In this document: positions 4,433 through 6,825 of the stretch, one piece after another
Layout of the letters: each line of letters begins with the position of its first letter
Position numbering within the stretch: position 1 is the first letter of the stretch
NCBI GenBank assembly: GCA_017553245.1
Contig: JAFZMT010000084.1
Location: 1 to 6,825, forward strand
Source: Methanomicrobium sp.
Lineage (GTDB): Archaea > Halobacteriota > Methanomicrobia > Methanomicrobiales > Methanomicrobiaceae
Length of the DNA stretch: 6,825 nucleotides
Direction of reading: 5' to 3'
Made by a program: the position numbers and the translations under genes
The notes under the pieces: generated by a model
The model's database searches: none
Seen by the model: the letters and a program-made list of their open reading frames with translations, nothing else
Told to the model about the DNA's origin: nothing

Positions 4433-4999
4433 ATGAAGGTCAAACCAGAAGAGTCCTTAAAGATAGAGAATATAGTTGCGTCCGCAAAGGTAGCGGACAC
4501 CCTTGATCTCCAGATGATTAATGAGAAGATAAAGGATGCGGAATACAACAAGAAGCGTTTCCCGGGCGTAGTCCTAAGGATGCAGGATCCCAAGATTGCG
4601 GCTCTGGTATTCGGTTCCGGCAAGGTTGTTTTAACCGGCGCCAAGAGCATTGACAGCCTTTCACAGGGTCTTGAGATTCTGGGCAACAAGCTCCGCGAGT
4701 TAAAGATAGCCATCCCCGACAAGCTCGAATACAAGGTTCAGAACATTGTCACGTCCGCGGATCTCGGAATCCCCATCAACCTCAACAAGATTGCGGTGGG
4801 CTTCAACCTCGATAAGATTGAGTATGAGCCGGAGCAGTTCCCGGGTCTCGTCTACCGTCTTGAAGACCCGCGTGTTGTCGTGCTTCTCTTCGGATCAGGT
4901 AAGCTTATCATCACCGGCGGCAAGGTCGCTGAGGATGCCGAGAAAGCGGTTGTCAAGATATTATCCGATCTTTCCAATCTGGGTTTGATCCGTCAATAA
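4433..4999 (+). CDS. tbp: TATA-box-binding protein (TBP)
   Basis: TBP binds and bends the TATA box and, with TFB, recruits archaeal RNA polymerase. The 188 residues contain the two direct repeats of the saddle fold, about 8-95 and 99-186. Matching elements appear in each: IENIV and VQNIV with the DNA-contacting Asn13 and Asn104; RFPGVVLR and QFPGLVYR with Phe43 and Phe136; VFGSGK and LFGSGK with Phe60 and Phe153. These Phe pairs are the ones that kink DNA. Length is normal. The acidic C-terminal tail of many archaeal TBPs is absent; the protein ends LGLIRQ. The ATG at 4433 was chosen because it gives the normal N-terminus and fits the TATA spacing; the in-frame upstream ATG at 4331 would add 34 unrelated residues across the promoter. 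A T-rich terminator follows and the winged-helix gene is next. Whether this is the only TBP of the genome cannot be told. Confidence 0.97.
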   Translation: MKVKPEESLKIENIVASAKVADTLDLQMINEKIKDAEYNKKRFPGVVLRMQDPKIAALVFGSGKVVLTGAKSIDSLSQGLEILGNKLRELKIAIPDKLEYKVQNIVTSADLGIPINLNKIAVGFNLDKIEYEPEQFPGLVYRLEDPRVVVLLFGSGKLIITGGKVAEDAEKAVVKILSDLSNLGLIRQ

Positions 5000-5012
5000 A
5001 TATATTAAACAG

Positions 5013-5032
5013 TTTTTTTCTAAATTTTTTTT
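5013..5032 (+). terminator. Double oligo-T terminator of tbp
   Basis: T7 (5013-5019) and T8 (5025-5032) begin 13 bases after the tbp stop codon. This is the typical archaeal oligo-T signal and needs no hairpin. Confidence 0.75.
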
Positions 5033-5042
5033 ATTATCCGCC

Positions 5043-5060
5043 GAAAAATGCGTATTTTTC
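5043..5060 (+). terminator. AT hairpin after tbp
   Basis: GAAAAAT and ATTTTTC form a perfect 7-bp stem with the loop GCGT, followed by the T-rich AATTTTGTTTTAT. It may back up the oligo-T terminator. Because it lies upstream of the winged-helix gene it could also be a protein-binding dyad. Confidence 0.45.
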
Positions 5061-5068
5061 AATTTTGT

Positions 5069-5088
5069 TTTATATTTGCGAATATAAA
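5069..5088. promoter_or_regulatory. Dyad TTTATATT-N4-AATATAAA upstream of the winged-helix promoter
   Basis: Two perfectly complementary 8-base arms surround TGCG. The element ends nine bases before the likely TATA box (5097) of the winged-helix gene, a usual site for an archaeal operator or activator. The arms are themselves TATA-like, so a second promoter on either strand cannot be excluded. Confidence 0.55.
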
Positions 5089-5096
5089 TCAATAAG

Positions 5097-5106
5097 TTTT
5101 TATATT
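5097..5106 (+). promoter_or_regulatory. TATA box of the winged-helix gene
   Basis: TTTTTATATT is centred about 41 bases before the ATG. It predicts transcription from about 5127 and a leader of about 16 bases that just includes the Shine-Dalgarno sequence. Confidence 0.55.
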
Positions 5107-5118
5107 GTAAATACATAG

Positions 5119-5140
5119 TATCACTTATATACTGGTGATA
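5119..5140. promoter_or_regulatory. Inverted repeat TATCAC-N10-GTGATA over start site and ribosome binding site
   Basis: Six-base arms at 5119-5124 and 5135-5140 are perfect inverted copies, about 16 bp from arm to arm, so a dimeric winged-helix protein could touch both. The element spans the predicted transcription start. Its right arm overlaps GGTGAT (5134-5139), which matches the archaeal anti-Shine-Dalgarno end of 16S rRNA and stands three bases before the ATG. Occupancy would block the promoter; the same arms in the mRNA could mask the ribosome site. Confidence 0.5.
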
Positions 5141-5142
5141 TT

Positions 5143-5520
5143 ATGAAACTGGAATCCGTGCTTACCTTTACCGAGAGGGAGGAGGAACTGGCGTCTCTTC
5201 TTACCGATGTCGGAATGAAAAGAAATGTTGCGAAAGTTCTTGTTTATCTTGCCGGCACAGATAAAGCTACGTCCCGCGAGATCGAAAGGGGAACCGATCT
5301 CCGTCAGCCCGAGGTCAGCATTGCGATGCGTACCTTGGGTGAGAAAGGGTGGATTGTCAATATCGAGTCAAAGGCGGAGTGTAAGGGAAGACCGGTCAAG
5401 ATTTACAGTCTTTCGAAGTCAATCGGCGATATTATCGATATAATCGAGTCCGACAAGAAGACCGAGATTCAGAGCCAGCTTGATCTGATTAAAAGCGTCA
5501 GAAATATTGTAGTCTCATAA
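5143..5520 (+). CDS. Small winged-helix transcriptional regulator (TrmB/ArsR/MarR-like)
   Basis: This 125-residue protein has one winged helix-turn-helix. An N-terminal helix leads into GMKRNVAKVLVYLAG (24-38), the usual first DNA-binding-domain helix. The helix-turn-helix spans about 42-66 (TSREIERGTDLRQPEVSIAM), with QPEVS at the start of the recognition helix. The wing is about 69-90, ending GRPVKIYSL. A C-terminal amphipathic helix (about 93-121) probably dimerises. There is no effector domain, transmembrane segment or metal-binding Cys cluster, so any signal is unknown. The start is fixed by GGTGAT three bases before the ATG. It follows tbp in the same direction but has its own promoter with two dyads, suggesting autoregulation. 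The family is clear as a DNA-binding fold; target and exact subfamily are not. Confidence 0.85.
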   Translation: MKLESVLTFTEREEELASLLTDVGMKRNVAKVLVYLAGTDKATSREIERGTDLRQPEVSIAMRTLGEKGWIVNIESKAECKGRPVKIYSLSKSIGDIIDIIESDKKTEIQSQLDLIKSVRNIVVS

Positions 5521-5536
5521 TTCGAAAATTATATTG

Positions 5537-5559
5537 AAAAAAAGTTTTTTTTGTTTTTT
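5537..5559. terminator. Bidirectional A/T terminator between convergent genes
   Basis: A7-G-T8 followed by G-T6 lies 17 bases after the winged-helix stop codon. On the plus strand it gives T8 and T6. On the minus strand the A7 gives T7, about 140 bases after the rpiA stop codon. It can therefore end both converging transcripts. Confidence 0.65.
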
Positions 5560-5691
5560 AAAACCTTTGCCGCTTTGTCTGTTGCCGTTTCAAAACTGTT
5601 ATGTTCCGGCACTTTTGTGAAGCATTTGTGAGGCACTGTTGCGGATTGTATCTTTGCGTATGTCCTGTATCCGCGGCTCGTCTTACATTAC
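5560..5691. other. Spacer with an inverted repeat 3' of rpiA
   Basis: No gene is supported. GCGGAT (5641-5646) and ATCCGC (5669-5674) form a 6-bp inverted repeat beginning 18 bases after the rpiA stop codon on the minus strand; its loop is 22 bases. Short direct repeats TTTGTGA and GGCACT occur at 5613-5637. The hairpin could stabilise the rpiA 3' end, with termination at the T7 further on. Confidence 0.4.
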
Positions 5692-6378
5692 TTACAGTAT
5701 CTCGATACCCGATTCGGTTCCGACGACGACAACCGTTTTTTCCTTAAACTCGGTGAAGATGCCGCAGGAGACCACGCCCGGTATATTGTTTATCGTTATC
5801 TGAAGGACCTGCGGGTCGTCAATCTCGCCGAATTCGCAGTCAATCTCTATGTTGCCGTTATCCGTGATCACGGGACCGTCTTTTTTGACGCCTTCGCGGG
5901 GGTTGGGGTTGCCGCCGAGCGCTTTGAGCCTTTCGCAGACAAGCGTCATCGCAAAGGGAACGACCTCAACGGGAACAATCCCCGAGAGTTTTTCGGTGAT
6001 TTTACTGCCGTCGACGACGACGATGAACTGATTTGCGCATTCCGCAAGGCACCTTTCGCGGGTCTGAGCCGCACCGCGTCCTTTTATCAGGTTAAAGGCG
6101 GGATCGACCTGATCGGCGCCGTCGATTGCGATATCGACATCGGGATATTCGTCAAGCGTTGTAAGGGGTATGCCGAGTTTTTTCGCCCGCATTGCCGTCT
6201 GAATCGAGGTCGGAATTCCGAGGATGTTTATTTCGCCGTCCTTAATACGCTCGGCAAGTTTTTCCATCGCGTAAAGGACGGTTGAGCCGGTTCCGAGACC
6301 GACAACCATGTCATCGGCGACAAGACCCGCGGCGTAGTATCCGGCGTTTTTCTTTGCATTGACTACTGTATCAGACAT
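5692..6378 (-). CDS. rpiA: Ribose-5-phosphate isomerase A
   Basis: RpiA interconverts D-ribose 5-phosphate and D-ribulose 5-phosphate in the cytosol, supplying ribose for nucleotides and cofactors. The 228 residues are of normal length for archaeal RpiA. Visible motifs are GLGTGST (27-33, phosphate loop), GIPTS (54-58), IDGADQVD (85-92) with the catalytic-site Asp86 and Asp89, LIKGRG (97-102) with Lys99, and TRE (106-108) with Glu108, the expected general base. The C-terminal NNIPGVVSCGIF (197-208) is typical. Two positions differ from the usual bacterial form: Gln90 where Glu is common, and GRGAAQ for GGGAAL. The ATG at 6378 was chosen because the conserved protein begins here. The open frame reaches 6552 but its first 58 residues are not RpiA-like. 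AAGAAGAG precedes the start as a weak ribosome site. Confidence 0.96.
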   Translation of the reverse strand: MSDTVVNAKKNAGYYAAGLVADDMVVGLGTGSTVLYAMEKLAERIKDGEINILGIPTSIQTAMRAKKLGIPLTTLDEYPDVDIAIDGADQVDPAFNLIKGRGAAQTRERCLAECANQFIVVVDGSKITEKLSGIVPVEVVPFAMTLVCERLKALGGNPNPREGVKKDGPVITDNGNIEIDCEFGEIDDPQVLQITINNIPGVVSCGIFTEFKEKTVVVVGTESGIEIL

Positions 6379-6410
6379 AAGACTCTTCTTAATTGATAAA
6401 CCGCAAAAGG

Positions 6411-6420
6411 TAATAAATCT
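6411..6420 (-). promoter_or_regulatory. Probable TATA box of rpiA
   Basis: AGATTTATTA read on the minus strand is centred about 37 bases before the rpiA ATG. It predicts a leader of about 12 bases containing the purine-rich AAGAAGAG. The match is moderate; TTTATC at 6394-6399 is an alternative that lies too close. Confidence 0.4.
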
Positions 6421-6506
6421 TGCATGACGGCATTGTTTCAGGCGATATTTATTATGCGGAATTACCGATGTCTGTTCCTGCGGCAATAACGTTCGCAATA
6501 AAAACC

Positions 6507-6555
6507 TGCACATAATACGTGCAAAATGACGTGCAGACTGAAAAGCGTGCAAAAT
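6507..6555. repeat. Cluster of GTGCA motifs
   Basis: TGCAC at 6507 and GTGCA at 6519, 6531 and 6547 are spaced 12, 12 and 16 bases apart. CGTGCAAAAT is repeated exactly at 6518-6527 and 6546-6555. CTGCAC (6506-6511) and GTGCAG (6531-6536) are inverted copies. The cluster lies about 90-140 bases upstream of the rpiA TATA box and may be a regulator site or part of the preceding gene's 3' end. Confidence 0.5.
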
Positions 6556-6564
6556 AAAAAAAAA
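6556..6564 (-). terminator. T9 terminator of the partial gene
   Basis: Nine A residues on the plus strand read as T9 on the minus strand, about 120 bases after the stop codon of the gene at the window edge. It separates that transcript from rpiA. Confidence 0.6.
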
Positions 6565-6686
6565 GAAGGGTGGTGTTTTGTGAGTCTTCAGAGGTTAATT
6601 TTGGGTAAATAAAGTTAATTTCGGGTTTTTAGGATTTGGGTTTTGGATTTCTGGTGTCTGTTGATTTATGAGTTTATCTGAGGGGG

Positions 6687-6825
6687 TTATCTGATAATGT
6701 ATGCGATTGAAACGCTTGCGGTCACGTCGACGTCATCGGATTCGATGGGTGTCCTGATCATCATATCTTCGGCAACGCCGGCTGCCATGGCTGCGTTCTT
6801 ATACATACCCGTCTCTGCGTAGACC
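6687..6825 (-). CDS. C-terminal end of a SIMPL (DUF541)-like protein, cut by the window edge
   Basis: An open minus-strand frame enters at 6824 and stops at TAA 6687-6689, giving the last 45 residues of a protein. It contains TPIESDDVDVTASVSIAYII just before the end. The pattern TPI-x(3-4)-D/E-V-x-V-x-A-x-V-x-I-x-Y followed by a short tail is how SIMPL/DUF541 (YggE-like) proteins usually end. That family consists of secreted or periplasm-like proteins of poorly known role. No PGF-type sorting signal follows, so it is not a target of the nearby archaeosortase as far as can be seen. Codon use looks like the neighbours. With only one short motif the family call is moderate; that it is a real coding end is more certain. 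Confidence 0.65.
   Translation of the reverse strand, partial: VYAETGMYKNAAMAAGVAEDMMIRTPIESDDVDVTASVSIAYIIR

Larger units (their letters stand above)
6379..6686. other. 308-base gene-free stretch before rpiA
   Basis: The stretch contains the rpiA promoter, a GTGCA cluster, the terminator of the upstream partial gene and a G/T-rich tract at 6603-6654. That tract has GGG at 6603, 6623 and 6638 and GG at 6632, 6645 and 6653, and resembles the one at 1632-1673. No further gene or RNA is supported. Confidence 0.7.

Noticed and set aside
6379..6552. Upstream extension of rpiA by 58 residues
   Set aside because: The frame is open, but the residues are unlike RpiA, rich in Arg, His and Cys, and cross the probable promoter. 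The conserved protein starts at 6378.
1..6825. tRNA, rRNA, C/D box RNA or insertion sequence
   Set aside because: No T-loop sequence, clear C and D box pair, transposase fragment or terminal inverted repeat with target duplication was found by eye.

Overview
The window reads as chromosomal DNA of a methanogenic euryarchaeon, most likely of the order Methanomicrobiales; the genus cannot be fixed from the sequence alone. The evidence is a TATA-binding protein with two TBP repeats, a TFS-type transcript cleavage factor, an archaeosortase, an archaeal-type ribose-5-phosphate isomerase and a fused ADP-forming acyl-CoA synthetase. Several genes also have a TATA box 25-35 bases before the ATG with little or no leader, and oligo-T tracts follow stop codons. 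Coding DNA is of moderate GC content while most spacers are AT-rich and crowded with short repeats.

Layout: artA-like archaeosortase (96-908, minus) is divergent from tfs (1113-1433, plus) across a spacer carrying a 32-bp composite tandem repeat. tfs converges on a large beta-alpha fused ADP-forming acyl-CoA synthetase (1689-3749, minus). A 671-base gene-free stretch follows. It holds two mirrored short-repeat arrays around a GC-rich hairpin, a second hairpin, and a GC-rich block that could be a small RNA or a leaderless micro-ORF. Then come tbp (4433-4999, plus), with a perfect 18-bp palindrome between its TATA box and start codon, and a small winged-helix regulator (5143-5520, plus) with two dyads in its promoter. 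The regulator converges on rpiA (5692-6378, minus) across an A7-G-T8 bidirectional terminator. The window ends inside the 3' end of a minus-strand gene (6687-6825) whose C-terminus resembles SIMPL/DUF541 proteins.

Three genes (tfs, tbp and the winged-helix protein) belong to transcription. Two (the acyl-CoA synthetase and rpiA) belong to central carbon metabolism, and one processes cell-surface proteins. Directions alternate and terminators and promoters lie between the genes, so they are probably separate transcription units rather than an operon. No mobile element, CRISPR array, tRNA or rRNA is visible. The most unusual material is non-coding: nearly every spacer has its own short tandem or inverted repeat, and the largest, before the acyl-CoA synthetase, could fold into a long stem or encode a leader peptide of Leu-Asn-x repeats.
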